From Streptomyces iranensis (GTDB lineage Bacteria; Actinomycetota; Actinomycetes; Streptomycetales; Streptomycetaceae): a stretch of DNA of 64,000 nt. The number at the start of each line of letters is the position of its first letter. Within the stretch, counting starts at the first letter, position 1. Of the stretch, positions 18,426 to 27,479 are shown piece by piece. The stretch spans positions 744,000 to 807,999 of the forward strand of contig NZ_JAGGLR010000001.1 in assembly GCF_017874715.1 (NCBI RefSeq). Direction: 5' to 3'. The notes under the pieces are model-generated. The model was not told where the DNA came from. It saw only the letters and a list, made by a program, of their open reading frames with translations, and did not search any database. The position numbers were made by a program, and so were the translations under genes.

Positions 18426-18592
18426 TCGCCCTCTTCATCTGTCCCGGATGTTTGGAGACCTTACTGAGCCCACTACTCAGACGCGGAACACCCCCTCTTC
18501 ACCTGACTGTCGTCCGGGGTTGTCCGAAAGATGTCAGACTTTGGCAGGGTCCTTGCGCTCCGCGAGGGTCCGTACGGTCCGGGCCAATTTCA

Positions 18593-19486
18593 TCAGGGCC
18601 GCGGGGTGCGCCGCGAATCGGGACTCGCCGCGCGCTGAAATGTTCCCGGCGTCACTCCGAAGCACCGCACGAACCAGCGGTGGAAGTGGCTCTGGTCGGC
18701 GAACCCGGCCTGGGCCGCGGCCTCCGCCGCGCTGCTGCCCGCCACCAGCAGCCCGCGCGCCCGGCGCAGCCGGAGCTGCCGCTGGAAGTCGCTCGGCGCC
18801 ATCCCGTACGCGGCGCGGAAGGCCCGGTAGAGCGCGAAGCGGCTGCACCCGGCAGCCTCCGCGAGCCGCGCCGCCGGGATCTCCTCCGCGTACGCCTCCT
18901 CCAGCAGCGCCCTGACCCGCCGCGCGGCCCGCGCCTGCTCACCGCTCCCGTCCGGAAGCTCCCGGGCCCACAGCGGCCCGGTGGCCCCGCGCCGCACCAT
19001 CGCCCCGACGGCCGCGGTCAGCCGCTCGTCCCGCACCAGCGGCCCGGCGCCGCCGACCAGGGCGGTGTGCAGCCGCAGCAGGGCGCGGGGCAGCAGGGGG
19101 TCGGAGACCACGGGCCGGTCGAACAGCGGCAGCGCCGCCCGGCCGTCCGCGCTGTCGGCCACATCGGCGAGAACATCGCGCACCACATCGGGACCTATGT
19201 GGATGATGCGGTACTTGTAGCCGAGCTCGGCAGCCGCCTCCCCGTCATGCGGATCGTCGGGATTGAAGACCATCACCATCCCCGCCCCGCTGGTGCGCAG
19301 CGCACCCCGGCACCGGAAGCGCTGGGCGCCGACCTCGGTCACGGCGAAGGAGTAGGTGTCATGGCTGTGGGGATGGAACCGATGGCTGAAAAAGTGCGCG
19401 TGCATGGCCTCCACGGGCCGGTCGGGATCGCGCCAGTACCGGGCCCAGTCCTCCCGGCCCCGCTCCCCTTCTCCGACGGCACTCAC
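18593..19486 (-). CDS. AraC-family transcriptional regulator
   Basis: A 297-residue regulator. An N-terminal cupin-like ligand domain contains HPHSHDTYSF. The C-terminal 100 residues hold two HTH units, ending with the AraC signature region AAQAGFADQSHFHRWFVRCFGVTPGTFQR. GTG 19486 (VSAVGEGERG) is chosen because it leaves a normal-length protein and a 67-base intergenic space to the divergent DUF2000 gene. Such AraC/DUF2000 pairs recur in bacteria, so it probably controls that neighbour. Confidence 0.8.
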   Translation of the reverse strand: MSAVGEGERGREDWARYWRDPDRPVEAMHAHFFSHRFHPHSHDTYSFAVTEVGAQRFRCRGALRTSGAGMVMVFNPDDPHDGEAAAELGYKYRIIHIGPDVVRDVLADVADSADGRAALPLFDRPVVSDPLLPRALLRLHTALVGGAGPLVRDERLTAAVGAMVRRGATGPLWARELPDGSGEQARAARRVRALLEEAYAEEIPAARLAEAAGCSRFALYRAFRAAYGMAPSDFQRQLRLRRARGLLVAGSSAAEAAAQAGFADQSHFHRWFVRCFGVTPGTFQRAASPDSRRTPRP

Positions 19487-19553
19487 GGATCCATTGTGCC
19501 GTGGCGCACGAGCGTTCAAGACCGCAGGTCGCGGCAGTGGCGAGAGTGACGGC

Positions 19554-19964
19554 ATGCGCTTCGACACCAAGATCGCCGTCATCGTCCGCACCGACCTCGC
19601 CGACTGGCAGAAGCTGAACGTGACCGCCTTCCTCTCCAGCGGCCTTGCGCACGCCACGGACGAGATCGTCGGCAAGCCGTACGAGGACGCCTCGGGCAAT
19701 GTCTACCTTCCGATGTTCCGCGAACCGGTCCTCGTCTACGCCGCCGACGCCCCCGCCCTCACCCGCACCCACACCCGCGCCCTCTCCCGCGACCTGCCGA
19801 TGTCCCTCTACACCGAGGATCTCTTCGGCACCGACAACGAGGACGACAACCGCGCCACGGTCCGCGCCGTCGGGGCCGACGCCCTGAACCTGGTGGGCCT
19901 CGCGGTCTACGGGCCGCGCGGCCAGGTGGACAAGGTGACGAAGGGCTTGCGGCTGCACGGCTGA
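19554..19964 (+). CDS. DUF2000 family protein
   Basis: A 136-residue protein recognisable as DUF2000 by its N-terminal KIAVIVRTDLADWQKLNV, the central YLPMFREPVLVYAAD and the end NLVGLAVYGPRGQVDKVTKGL. Family members have a compact alpha/beta fold resembling peptidyl-tRNA hydrolase; their biochemical role is not established. It is divergent from an AraC regulator. The ATG at 19554 starts MRFDTKIAV, the usual N-terminus of the family. Confidence 0.8.
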   Translation: MRFDTKIAVIVRTDLADWQKLNVTAFLSSGLAHATDEIVGKPYEDASGNVYLPMFREPVLVYAADAPALTRTHTRALSRDLPMSLYTEDLFGTDNEDDNRATVRAVGADALNLVGLAVYGPRGQVDKVTKGLRLHG

Positions 19965-20025
19965 GGGGCCCGGAGCCAAGGCCGTGCCGATTCAATGACC
20001 ATGCCGATTCAAAGGCCAGGACGGT

Positions 20026-20940
20026 TCAATGGGCCGCCCGCTTCCGCCAGCCGCCGGGGGTGACACCCTCCCGGCCCGAAAAGGCACGGCTCAACGCGCT
20101 GCCGGTGTCGTATCCGACTCGGACAGCGATCTCCTGGACACTCAGCCGCGTCTCGCGGAGCAGGACCTTGACCCGGTACATGCGCCATGCCGTGAGGTAG
20201 CCCAGCGGGGTGTCCCCCGTCCTCGCCTTGAACAGGGCGGCGAACGCCGAGCGTGACATCCCCGCCGTGCGGGCGAGTTCGTCGACCGTCCACGGATGGG
20301 CCAGGTCCGCGTGCAACTCCTCCATGGCAACCGCCAGTCGCGGGTCCCGCAGCGCGGCGATCCAACCGACGGTCCCGCCGCCGACATCCGTACAACACGT
20401 CCGCAGCGCCTGGACGAAGAGCACATCGGACAGCCGGCTCATGATGAAGCCACCACCGAGCCCGCCCGCCGCGCTCTCCCGCGCGATGAGGTCGAATGTG
20501 GTGCGCAGGAGTTGACCGGCCGCGTCGTCCAGATTCAGCCGGAACACCGGCGGCAGGAGCGCGAAGAGCGGTTCTGCCGCCACGGCGTCGAAGGCGAACC
20601 GGGTGGAGACGATCCGCGTGAGCTCACCGTCGCCCCCGACCCGCGCCGCGTCGCCGGGGAGCTGGGAGACCAGTCCGTCGCAGTCGACGACCTCGCTGCC
20701 CGCCTCGTCCTGAAGCGTGAATCTCACCCCCGCGCGGACCAGGAAGCAGTCGTTCGTCTCCAGCCGTTGCGGCCCGGCGAGCGTGTCCGCGACGAGCAGG
20801 CACGCACCACGGGAGATCAGGACCAGCCGGGCGAGGTGCCGGGGAGGGAACGAGATTCCCCACGGCGCGCGGGCGTCCACCCGCACATACCGCGCGTCCT
20901 CGATCTTCATCGTGGCGAGAAGGTCGTCAATCGGATCCAT
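20026..20940 (-). CDS. AraC-family regulator with cupin domain
   Basis: A 304-residue regulator beginning MDPIDDLLATMKIEDARYVR. The first 170 residues form the cupin ligand-binding domain typical of regulators beside oxidoreductases; the last 100 residues are the double HTH (DELARTAGMSRSAFAALFKARTG and AVRVGYDTGSALSRAF). ATG 20940 follows GGGGAG. It is divergent from the quinone-oxidoreductase-like gene at 21090, and repeated TGGACGATCTG elements lie between them, so it most likely controls that gene and itself. Confidence 0.85.
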   Translation of the reverse strand: MDPIDDLLATMKIEDARYVRVDARAPWGISFPPRHLARLVLISRGACLLVADTLAGPQRLETNDCFLVRAGVRFTLQDEAGSEVVDCDGLVSQLPGDAARVGGDGELTRIVSTRFAFDAVAAEPLFALLPPVFRLNLDDAAGQLLRTTFDLIARESAAGGLGGGFIMSRLSDVLFVQALRTCCTDVGGGTVGWIAALRDPRLAVAMEELHADLAHPWTVDELARTAGMSRSAFAALFKARTGDTPLGYLTAWRMYRVKVLLRETRLSVQEIAVRVGYDTGSALSRAFSGREGVTPGGWRKRAAH

Positions 20941-20972
20941 CTCCACTCCCCTGATCTCCTCTGACCTATCCC

Positions 20973-21042
20973 TGGACCATCTGCGTCTGGACGATCTGGA
21001 CGATCCGCGCCAAACAATGGACGCCAAGATACAGATCGTCCA
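20973..21042. promoter_or_regulatory. Direct and inverted TGGACGATCTG repeats, likely AraC operator
   Basis: Three direct copies of an 11-base element occur: TGGACCATCTG at 20973-20983, TGGACGATCTG at 20988-20998 and TGGACGATCCG at 20997-21007. An exact inverted copy, CAGATCGTCCA, lies at 21032-21042. AraC-family proteins usually bind paired direct half-sites, so these are good candidates for the binding sites of the adjacent regulator. The cluster fills the 149-base gap between the divergent genes. Confidence 0.6.
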
Positions 21043-21089
21043 ACCGGGCACACCTATCGTGGAGGCGACATACGAACGAAGGGTGGGAA

Positions 21090-22073
21090 ATGCGAACATT
21101 CCAGGTGGAAGCGGGCGGCAGCCTGATCACATCGGCGGAACGCCCGGTACCGAGCCCGTCAGCGGGCGAAGTACTCGTACGGGTGAAGGCCAGCTCCTTC
21201 AACGCACGCGATCTGCTCATCGTCACCGGCCGGTACCCCGTCGACGTGCCACCGGGGCGCATCCCGCTCTCCGACGGCGCGGGCGTCGTGGAGGCCGTCG
21301 GGGACGGGGTCTCGCGGTTCCGAGTGGGAGACCGCGTCGTGGGTACCTTCCATCCGACCTGGCTGTACGGCCCGTTCCCCGAGTGGGGGCAGCTGCGCGG
21401 CACACACCGCGACGGCTGGCTCACCGAATACCTCGCCCTCGACGAACAGAGCCTGGTCACCGTGCCGGATCAGCTGTCCTTCGAGGAAGCCGCCACGCTT
21501 CCGTGCGCCGCACTCACCGCGTGGTCGGCCGTGAGCGGCGTCGGCCCGGGGGACACGCTCCTGGTCCAGGGCTCGGGCGGGGTATCGGTCTTCACGCTGC
21601 AGTTCGCCCGCCTGGCCGGCGCACGCGTCCTGGCCACGACATCCAGCGCCACCAAGGCCCAACGCCTCGGCGCCCTCGGCGCATCCGATGTCATCGACTA
21701 CACCAGCACACCGGAGTGGGGCGCGCGGGTACGGGAGCTCACCGGCGGCGGCGCCGACCGCGTCGTCGAGATCGGCGGCGCCGGAACGCTCTCCCAGTCC
21801 ATCGACGCCGTCGCCCAGGGAGGGCAGATCGCCCTCGTAGGCAATCTGGCGGCAGGCGGCGGCATGGACGTGACGCGGTTCTTCCGTCGCGCCGCGACTC
21901 TCCGGTCGATCAGCGTCGGCAGCCGGAGCGACTTCGAACGGATGAACAAGGTCATCGGCCGACACCGGCTCCGGCCCGTCATCGACCGCGTCTTCCCGTT
22001 CGACGAGGCCCCGGAGGCGTTCGCGCACTTCGAGCAGGGCCCACGCTTCGGCAAGGTCGTCATCAGCCACTGA
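21090..22073 (+). CDS. Zinc-independent MDR-family NAD(P)H oxidoreductase
   Basis: A 327-residue medium-chain dehydrogenase/reductase. The N-terminal GroES-like part includes EVLVRVKASSFNARD, and the Rossmann part has TLLVQGSGGVSVFTLQFARL. The zinc-binding Cys and structural Cys cluster of true alcohol dehydrogenases are absent, so it resembles quinone oxidoreductases that reduce quinones or enals with NADPH. It is divergent from an AraC regulator with repeated elements in the promoter gap, implying induction by a small aromatic or electrophile. The ATG at 21090 is used. Confidence 0.85.
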   Translation: MRTFQVEAGGSLITSAERPVPSPSAGEVLVRVKASSFNARDLLIVTGRYPVDVPPGRIPLSDGAGVVEAVGDGVSRFRVGDRVVGTFHPTWLYGPFPEWGQLRGTHRDGWLTEYLALDEQSLVTVPDQLSFEEAATLPCAALTAWSAVSGVGPGDTLLVQGSGGVSVFTLQFARLAGARVLATTSSATKAQRLGALGASDVIDYTSTPEWGARVRELTGGGADRVVEIGGAGTLSQSIDAVAQGGQIALVGNLAAGGGMDVTRFFRRAATLRSISVGSRSDFERMNKVIGRHRLRPVIDRVFPFDEAPEAFAHFEQGPRFGKVVISH

Positions 22074-22172
22074 CCGCCGCCTTCACGCGCTGTTGACTGC
22101 CGGATGTAGGAGACTGCGCACAGAGTCGAGACCAGGGCGCCGACCCGGCGCCCGCCGCGTGAGAGGTGTCCT

Positions 22173-22502
22173 GTGCCCAGCGTTGTAAAGATCAATGTCC
22201 TGACCGTGCCGGAGGAACAGCGCGAGGTGCTGGAGAAGCGCTTCGCGTCGCGCGCCGGATCCGTGGAGGGCTCCGACGGCTTCGAGTGGTTCGAGCTGCT
22301 GCGCCCGGTCGAGGGGACCGACCAGTACCTCGTCTATACGCGCTGGCGCAGCGAGGAGGACTTCCAGGCGTGGATGGAGGGCCCGATGAAGGCGGCCCAC
22401 CAGCGCGGCGGCGAGGATGCCCCCCAACAGAAGCCCGCCTCGTCCGGCTCCACCCTGTGGTCCTTCGAGGTCGTCCAGCAGGCCGCCCCCAAGCAGGGCT
22501 GA
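22173..22502 (+). CDS. Antibiotic biosynthesis monooxygenase (ABM) domain protein
   Basis: A 109-residue ferredoxin-like alpha+beta protein. PSVVKINVLTVPEEQREVLEKRF, the EWFELLRPVEGTDQYLVYTRW strand pair and DFQAWMEGP match the ABM fold. Close relatives include haem-degrading monooxygenases (IsdG/MhuD type) and quinol monooxygenases; the sequence alone does not decide. A GTG start at 22173 follows GAGAGG. It stands alone and is followed by a strong terminator hairpin. Confidence 0.8.
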   Translation: MPSVVKINVLTVPEEQREVLEKRFASRAGSVEGSDGFEWFELLRPVEGTDQYLVYTRWRSEEDFQAWMEGPMKAAHQRGGEDAPQQKPASSGSTLWSFEVVQQAAPKQG

Positions 22503-22520
22503 CCCGGGCCCCTCGCAACC

Positions 22521-22559
22521 ACCGCTAGCCCCTGGCTCTGGCCAGAGGGCTAGCGGTTT
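22521..22559 (+). terminator. Rho-independent terminator
   Basis: ACCGCTAGCCC pairs perfectly with GGGCTAGCGGT (11 bp), with a further CTCTGG/CCAGAG stem inside, and is followed by TTT. It lies 19 bases after the ABM-protein stop and should end that transcript. Confidence 0.8.
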
Positions 22560-22564
22560 CGTGT

Positions 22565-22738
22565 TTCACCGGGCGGCTCGGAGCCGGAGATTACGATCCC
22601 CGGTACGAGCGCGACATTCAGTCGGCCGCCGCGGAACTCGCCGAAGTCGCCGGCTGGGCTCTTTTGGACGGGGAAAGGACGCTGCGGAACATGGCGATGC
22701 CAGTGAATGGCGTGGACGGAATCGCGAAAGCTCAATGA
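22565..22738 (+). pseudogene. Fragment resembling a TPR-type Streptomyces regulator
   Basis: In this frame the sequence reads YDPRYERDIQSAAAELAEVA followed by GWALLDGER before stopping at 22736-22738. The pattern of an Ala-rich helix with AELAEVAGWALLD is typical of the helical repeats in large Streptomyces XRE/TPR regulators. No start codon, HTH domain or other repeats remain, so it can only be a remnant. The match rests on a short stretch. Confidence 0.35.
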
Positions 22739-22910
22739 GGATCCATTCACACTGTGATACGTGAACGGCGCCCCGTGGAGCACCCGCAGTCATGGCATGT
22801 CATCCGGCTGGAGGCTAGGCTCGTCGCGGCCCGCGCCGGAATGGAGTGCCGGGACAGGCCCCGGTTCCGTATCGGGAGCCGAATGACCGGAGGGCTCATG
22901 GAGGGGAACT
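22739..22910. other. Upstream region of AraC gene, no gene seen
   Basis: Base composition is less GC-rich than around it. I see no credible coding frame with a ribosome binding site. It probably holds the promoter of the AraC regulator at 22911. Confidence 0.3.
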
Positions 22911-23906
22911 ATGCTGACCGAGACGGTTTTCCACAGCGAAAACGTGCCGGGAGCGGACCGGTTCGATTACTGGTGTGAGCTCATGAGCGCAACGCATTTA
23001 CCACTGGAACTACGCAGCGATCATGCTGCGGAGTACCTCGCGTGCCACCGCGTTATTGAACTCGGTGCGGTGAAGGTATGGCCCACGTTCTACCAGCCCT
23101 TGCACTTCTACCGCACGCCGAAGCTGATTCGCCGGTCCGATCCCGAGCAGTTCCACATCGCGCTCCCCCTGCGCGGGGTCAACCACGTCGAGTCCGCCGG
23201 CCAGACCGCCTCGTTCGTCCCGTATGAGTTGCACTTCTTCGACAGTTCACAGCCCTACCACCTCTACTCGACCAACGACAACGGGCTGTTCTCCGGGGTG
23301 GGCATCGACATACCCAAGGCCCTCTTGCCCAAGCAGGCCGACCAGCTGCTCGGCCGGCCGATGCCGGGACGGGAAGGCATCGGCGCCCTGTTCACCCAGT
23401 TCCTCACCCGTCTGGTCGCGGACTCGGGTTCCCTGACCCCCACCGACGGACCTCGCCTGGGCACGGTCTTGGCCAACCTTGCCTGCGCGCTCTTCGCCCA
23501 GGCCCTCGATGCCGAGCATGCCCTTCCGTCAGAAACCCGACAGCGGAATCTCGCCCTGCGCATCCAGTCCTTCATCCGCCAGAACTTGCCCGACCCCCAG
23601 CTCACCCCGAGCACGATCGCCGCCGCGCACCACATTTCGGTCAGGTACCTGCACCGCGTCTTCCGCCACGAGGACCGCACCGTCGTCGCCTGGATCCGCC
23701 ACCAACGCCTCGAACACGCGGCCCGCGACCTCACCGACCCCACCCAGCACGCCACCCCCATCCATGCCATCGCCGCGCGCTGGGGCTTCGCGTGCCACGC
23801 CGATTTCACCCGCGCCTTCCGCAGCGCCTACGGCATGCCGCCCAGGGACTACCGGTCCGAGGGCCGCACAGACTGTTCGCAACGGCTGCCCCGACCTCGG
23901 GCATGA
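22911..23906 (+). CDS. AraC-family regulator with AraC-binding-like N-domain
   Basis: A 331-residue regulator. The N-terminal 200 residues match the AraC_binding_2 type (FDYWCELMSATHLPLEL, then PLRGVNHVESAGQTASF). The C-terminal HTH pair includes IAAAHHISVRYLHRVFRHED and ARWGFACHADFTRAFRSAYG, the AraC signature. The first 80 codons use more A/T in third positions than neighbouring genes. The ATG at 22911 follows GGAGGGCTCATGGAGGGGAA. No obvious target gene adjoins; the nearest downstream is a small secreted protein. Confidence 0.85.
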   Translation: MLTETVFHSENVPGADRFDYWCELMSATHLPLELRSDHAAEYLACHRVIELGAVKVWPTFYQPLHFYRTPKLIRRSDPEQFHIALPLRGVNHVESAGQTASFVPYELHFFDSSQPYHLYSTNDNGLFSGVGIDIPKALLPKQADQLLGRPMPGREGIGALFTQFLTRLVADSGSLTPTDGPRLGTVLANLACALFAQALDAEHALPSETRQRNLALRIQSFIRQNLPDPQLTPSTIAAAHHISVRYLHRVFRHEDRTVVAWIRHQRLEHAARDLTDPTQHATPIHAIAARWGFACHADFTRAFRSAYGMPPRDYRSEGRTDCSQRLPRPRA

Positions 23907-24115
23907 CGCCCTGGAGGAGGTTCGGCCCGGCTGGGCGCAACGCCAAGGCCCGTGCCGATTGGCCCGGCGGGGCGCGCCCGGCAGTGCACGCCTTGCCCGG
24001 TAAGGGTGCGCGCACTGCTAAAGACCGGTGGCGGCGGTGCTCCTAAAGTCAGTTCGCGGAAACATCGCGGCGAGTTGCGCAGCGGTCCGTTCTGTCACAT
24101 GAAGAGGATGTCACC

Positions 24116-24406
24116 ATGTTCAACGTAAGGAAGCTCCTCGTGGGAGCTTGCACTGCAAGCTTGGCTGCTACCGGACTCGTAGTTGTCGGCAGTGTGGCAA
24201 CCGCCACGCCGGCACGGGCAGACGCGATAACCTGTTACAGGTACATAGAGTCGTTTCTTGAGAATGACGATCGCGACACGGCCGGGACCATCTGCCGTCT
24301 AGGCGAGTCCATGGTGACTTACAGCAGGTGCGTCCATGGCCTGGACGAGCTCGACGGCGTGGACGCAGAACACGCCGGGATTGCATGCCGCAAGGCGCTT
24401 GACTGA
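24116..24406 (+). CDS. Small secreted cysteine-containing protein
   Basis: A 96-residue protein with a clear signal peptide (basic start, hydrophobic core, cleavage near TPARADA). The mature part is about 60 residues with four cysteines (ITC, TIC, SRC, IAC), enough for two disulfides. GAAGAGG at 24101-24107 supports the ATG. The gene is visibly less GC-rich than its neighbours, including in third positions. I do not recognise the family; no catalytic motif is visible. It could be a small extracellular effector or structural peptide. Confidence 0.65.
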   Translation: MFNVRKLLVGACTASLAATGLVVVGSVATATPARADAITCYRYIESFLENDDRDTAGTICRLGESMVTYSRCVHGLDELDGVDAEHAGIACRKALD

Positions 24407-24440
24407 GCCAGCCGACCAGGGCTGACCACCTGGGCACCGG

Positions 24441-25745
24441 TCACGACACGTCATTCGTGGCGTGGTACGGGCGGCACACTCCCCCGTCGTAGTCGGTCGC
24501 GATCTCCAGCAGCTGGCGGCCGTCGGCCGAGGGCAGCAGGCTGGAGCTGTAGTTGGGGCAGAAGTCGATCTTGTCCGACTTCACGGCGACGGGGGCCGGG
24601 ATCTCCTTCCAGGCGCCCTCTCCGCCCTTGCTGTTGGTCCAGACCGTGCGCCCGCTGCCCTCGGCCTTGCTGCCGTCCGCGTTGTACATCACCTGTCCGA
24701 CCAGCAGCAGCTTGCCCTGCGGATTTCCGTCCTCCGGCGCCCAGGCCAGGGTCGGCGCGTGCTTGAAGTACTTGCCATCCGCCGTCTCGGGCCGGGTGCC
24801 GAGGTTGGCGGGGTCGCCCCAGTCCCAGCCGTCGGGTGAGGTGCGGTAGTGCACGACGCACGAGAACTTGGGGTCCTTGGAGCAGATCTCGTATGTCATG
24901 GCGTAGGTGCCGTTCGGCAGCTTCCGTACGACCGCCATCCCGGGGCGGTCGGGGACCGGGCCACTGGCGACGGTGTCATGGAGTCCGCTCCACGAGACGC
25001 CGTCCCGTGAGCGCACGGCGACGAGCTTCTGGCTGTGGTTCGGATCGGTCTCGTCGGAGTAGTGGCAGACCAGGTTGCCGTCGGCGTCTATGGAGAACTC
25101 CGGCTCCCACAGCCCGTTGGCGTTCGGCGCGGTGGCGACCGTGGACAGATGGCTCCAGGTGCGGCCCACGTCGGTGCTCTTGAACACCCGTATCGACATA
25201 TGGCGGCTGGATTCGGGCTCGTCCTGGCCGAAGGAGGCGGCCCACAGCAGGGTGCCGGCCGGCATGTCACCGACCTGTTGCGGCAGTTCGTAGAGGACCG
25301 AGCAGCACAGCCCCTTGCCGTCGGCGGACGCGGGGTCGGCGATGGTGCCCACCTGGTTGAAGTTCGCTCCGCCGTCGGTGCTCTCCTGAATGGCGCCGAT
25401 GCCGTTGCCGCCGTTGGGGACGACGGTCGAGGCGAGCACACGGCCGTTGTTCTTCCCGCTGTGCTCCAGACGGATCGCCCGGGGGTAGAGGCCCGCGCCG
25501 TCGCGCAGCGGCTTGGGGTCCGTCTTCTGCAGGGCCGCCGCGCTGCCCTCCCCGTTCTTCGCCTCGGCGTCGGGGGAGCCTGAGCCCTTGGAGCCGGAGC
25601 CCTTGGAGCCGGAGTCCTGGGAGGCGGTGGAGGACGTGGCTTTGGTGTCGCCATCGCCCTGGCAGGCGGTCAGCCCGAACGCGGCTACGGCGGCCACCGC
25701 GGCGGCGACCTTACGAGCGTGGCGATGTCCGGTGCGGCGTGACAT
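24441..25745 (-). CDS. Sialidase-fold (BNR repeat) lipoprotein
   Basis: A 434-residue exported lipoprotein: signal peptide with lipobox LTAC near residues 25-28, then a Ser/Gly/Lys linker. The rest is a six-bladed beta-propeller with Asp-box repeats (STDGGANF, STDVGRTWS, SRDGVSWS, SPDGWDW). This fold occurs in sialidases and related exo-glycosidases, acting on polysaccharide outside the cell. The catalytic Tyr/Glu and Arg triad cannot be assigned by eye, so the substrate is open. It is a single gene; upstream lies a short AT-richer promoter region. Confidence 0.8.
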   Translation of the reverse strand: MSRRTGHRHARKVAAAVAAVAAFGLTACQGDGDTKATSSTASQDSGSKGSGSKGSGSPDAEAKNGEGSAAALQKTDPKPLRDGAGLYPRAIRLEHSGKNNGRVLASTVVPNGGNGIGAIQESTDGGANFNQVGTIADPASADGKGLCCSVLYELPQQVGDMPAGTLLWAASFGQDEPESSRHMSIRVFKSTDVGRTWSHLSTVATAPNANGLWEPEFSIDADGNLVCHYSDETDPNHSQKLVAVRSRDGVSWSGLHDTVASGPVPDRPGMAVVRKLPNGTYAMTYEICSKDPKFSCVVHYRTSPDGWDWGDPANLGTRPETADGKYFKHAPTLAWAPEDGNPQGKLLLVGQVMYNADGSKAEGSGRTVWTNSKGGEGAWKEIPAPVAVKSDKIDFCPNYSSSLLPSADGRQLLEIATDYDGGVCRPYHATNDVS

Positions 25746-25914
25746 GAGACTCCCCTCTGTGTCGCGGGTGGCCCCCGTCCCTGTACTCCGGGGGCCCGTG
25801 ACACCAAGCCTGTCCGCCGCCGCTGATGATCCCCTGCCGATCGGCTAACGCATCGCTAACCGCTCTCATGGCCGTCTCATGGCCGCGTCATGGCCGCCTT
25901 ACGGTCAACACGGC

Positions 25915-27270
25915 TCACACCATTTCGGGCTGCGGTTCCGGTTGCAGCGCCGGTGCGGCCTTCGGCTCCCACAACCTGGTGGTCCGTACATAGCCGTGGA
26001 TCACCGAGCCCATCGCCAGCAGGACAAGGGGTCCGAACACCCATGGATGTCCGGCCATCTCCACCGGCAGATAGCGATAGGCCACCAGGAGGGCGGCGAA
26101 GACCGCCGCACCGTGGGCGACCAGCTGGGTTCCCGACCGGTCCCAGCCACGTGCGAGCGAGCGCAGCGCCGCCTCGATCGTGAGCGCGAAGACCACGCCC
26201 GCGACGAGATCCACGCCGTAGTGGTAGCCGAATCCCAGCGTCGCGCCGAGCGTGGCGACGAGCCAGAACGTTCCCGCGAACCGCAGGATCCGTGGGCCCT
26301 GGCGGGAGTGGATGAAGATCGCGGTGGCCCACGCCGTGTGCAGACTGGGCATGCAGTTGCGTGGCGTGATCTCGTCGAAGGGCATCGAGTGCGGGGCGCT
26401 GATGGGCGGCGGCGTGTGCGGCCACAGGTTGGCCAGCGCCCAGTGCTCACCGCCGGTGCCGAAGGCCCCGGCGCCGTAGGCGAAGATCGGTCCGACCACC
26501 GGGAAGACCATGTAGATGGCCGGCCCGAGGAGGCCGATGGCGAGAAAGGTACGCACCAGATGGTGGCGCGGGAAGCGGCGCTCGACCGCCACGTTGCGCA
26601 GTTGGTAGATCGAGACGATGACCGCGGCCACCGGAAGCTGGATGTAGACGTAGTCGAGAACATGGGCGCCGATCGGGCCCATGGCCTCGACGATCCGGCC
26701 TGCCAGCCACGACGGGTTGCCCAGCGCATGATCGGCGGTCGCCAGGTACGGATCGAGCACCGTGGGGCGGGACTTCGCCGTGATGAGAAGCCAGGTGTCG
26801 CCGGTCTTACGGCCGGCCACCAGCAGCAGGCCCAGCCCGACGCCCTTCAGCAGCAGGGCGCGTTCCCGGCCGGTGCGGCGCGTGACCGCGATGACCACAC
26901 AGCCCAGCAGCACCCACAGCGCGCCGTTGCCGAAGGGGTGCCCTTCGGTCACCTTCGCGTCGGCCACCCACCGCACCAGGAAGATGACGATGTCGATGCC
27001 GATCGCGGCACCGGCCGCGATGAACCGTTCCCGCCAGGTGAGCACCACCATCATCAAGCCCATACCGGCGTACAGCAGAAAGCCCGATTTGGGGGCGAAT
27101 ATCACCTCTTGCGCCTGATTGGTCATCGGCCCCGGCAGGCCGTAACGCCGCGCGGCGATCTCCAGCGCGACCAGGAACCCGAGGACCGCCACACCCGCCG
27201 CAGCCCACAGCACCGTCCGTGGTCGGCGCCACGCGGCGAACGTTATTCGGCTATTTATTCGCGAAAACAC
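25915..27270 (-). CDS. PAP2-family membrane phosphatase/inositolphosphotransferase-like
   Basis: About 451 residues, polytopic. The PAP2 signatures RNCMPSLHTAWATA and FGYHYGVDLVAG carry the two catalytic histidines. The layout resembles the Aur1/Ipt1-like PAP2 branch that transfers or removes phosphate from lipids. The start is uncertain: GTG 27270 leaves the whole first membrane helix intact, no strong ribosome binding site is visible, and the preceding sequence is AT-rich and promoter-like. It may be expressed without a long leader. It has no obvious operon partner. Confidence 0.75.
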   Translation of the reverse strand: MFSRINSRITFAAWRRPRTVLWAAAGVAVLGFLVALEIAARRYGLPGPMTNQAQEVIFAPKSGFLLYAGMGLMMVVLTWRERFIAAGAAIGIDIVIFLVRWVADAKVTEGHPFGNGALWVLLGCVVIAVTRRTGRERALLLKGVGLGLLLVAGRKTGDTWLLITAKSRPTVLDPYLATADHALGNPSWLAGRIVEAMGPIGAHVLDYVYIQLPVAAVIVSIYQLRNVAVERRFPRHHLVRTFLAIGLLGPAIYMVFPVVGPIFAYGAGAFGTGGEHWALANLWPHTPPPISAPHSMPFDEITPRNCMPSLHTAWATAIFIHSRQGPRILRFAGTFWLVATLGATLGFGYHYGVDLVAGVVFALTIEAALRSLARGWDRSGTQLVAHGAAVFAALLVAYRYLPVEMAGHPWVFGPLVLLAMGSVIHGYVRTTRLWEPKAAPALQPEPQPEMV

Positions 27271-27479
27271 CCGCGATGCTATAGATATCAATTGTTTGGC
27301 CGATTTGCTCGATGTGGGCTGTAGGTCACTCTTTGCACCGGATAGCACGGTTTTCCGGTGAAGGGCGGGCGATGGGGGCGCTCGTCGTGAGTTCGGATCA
27401 TGGTATCTGAGCGGCGCGGGTGAGGCTCCGCCCAGGATGCCGACTCCGGCGGATGCGGCCGGTGGCCGCGATGTGCACA

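Noticed and set aside
22754..22978. Short open frame with ATA/GTG starts before the AraC gene
   Set aside because: No family similarity, and its end overlaps the well-supported AraC start.
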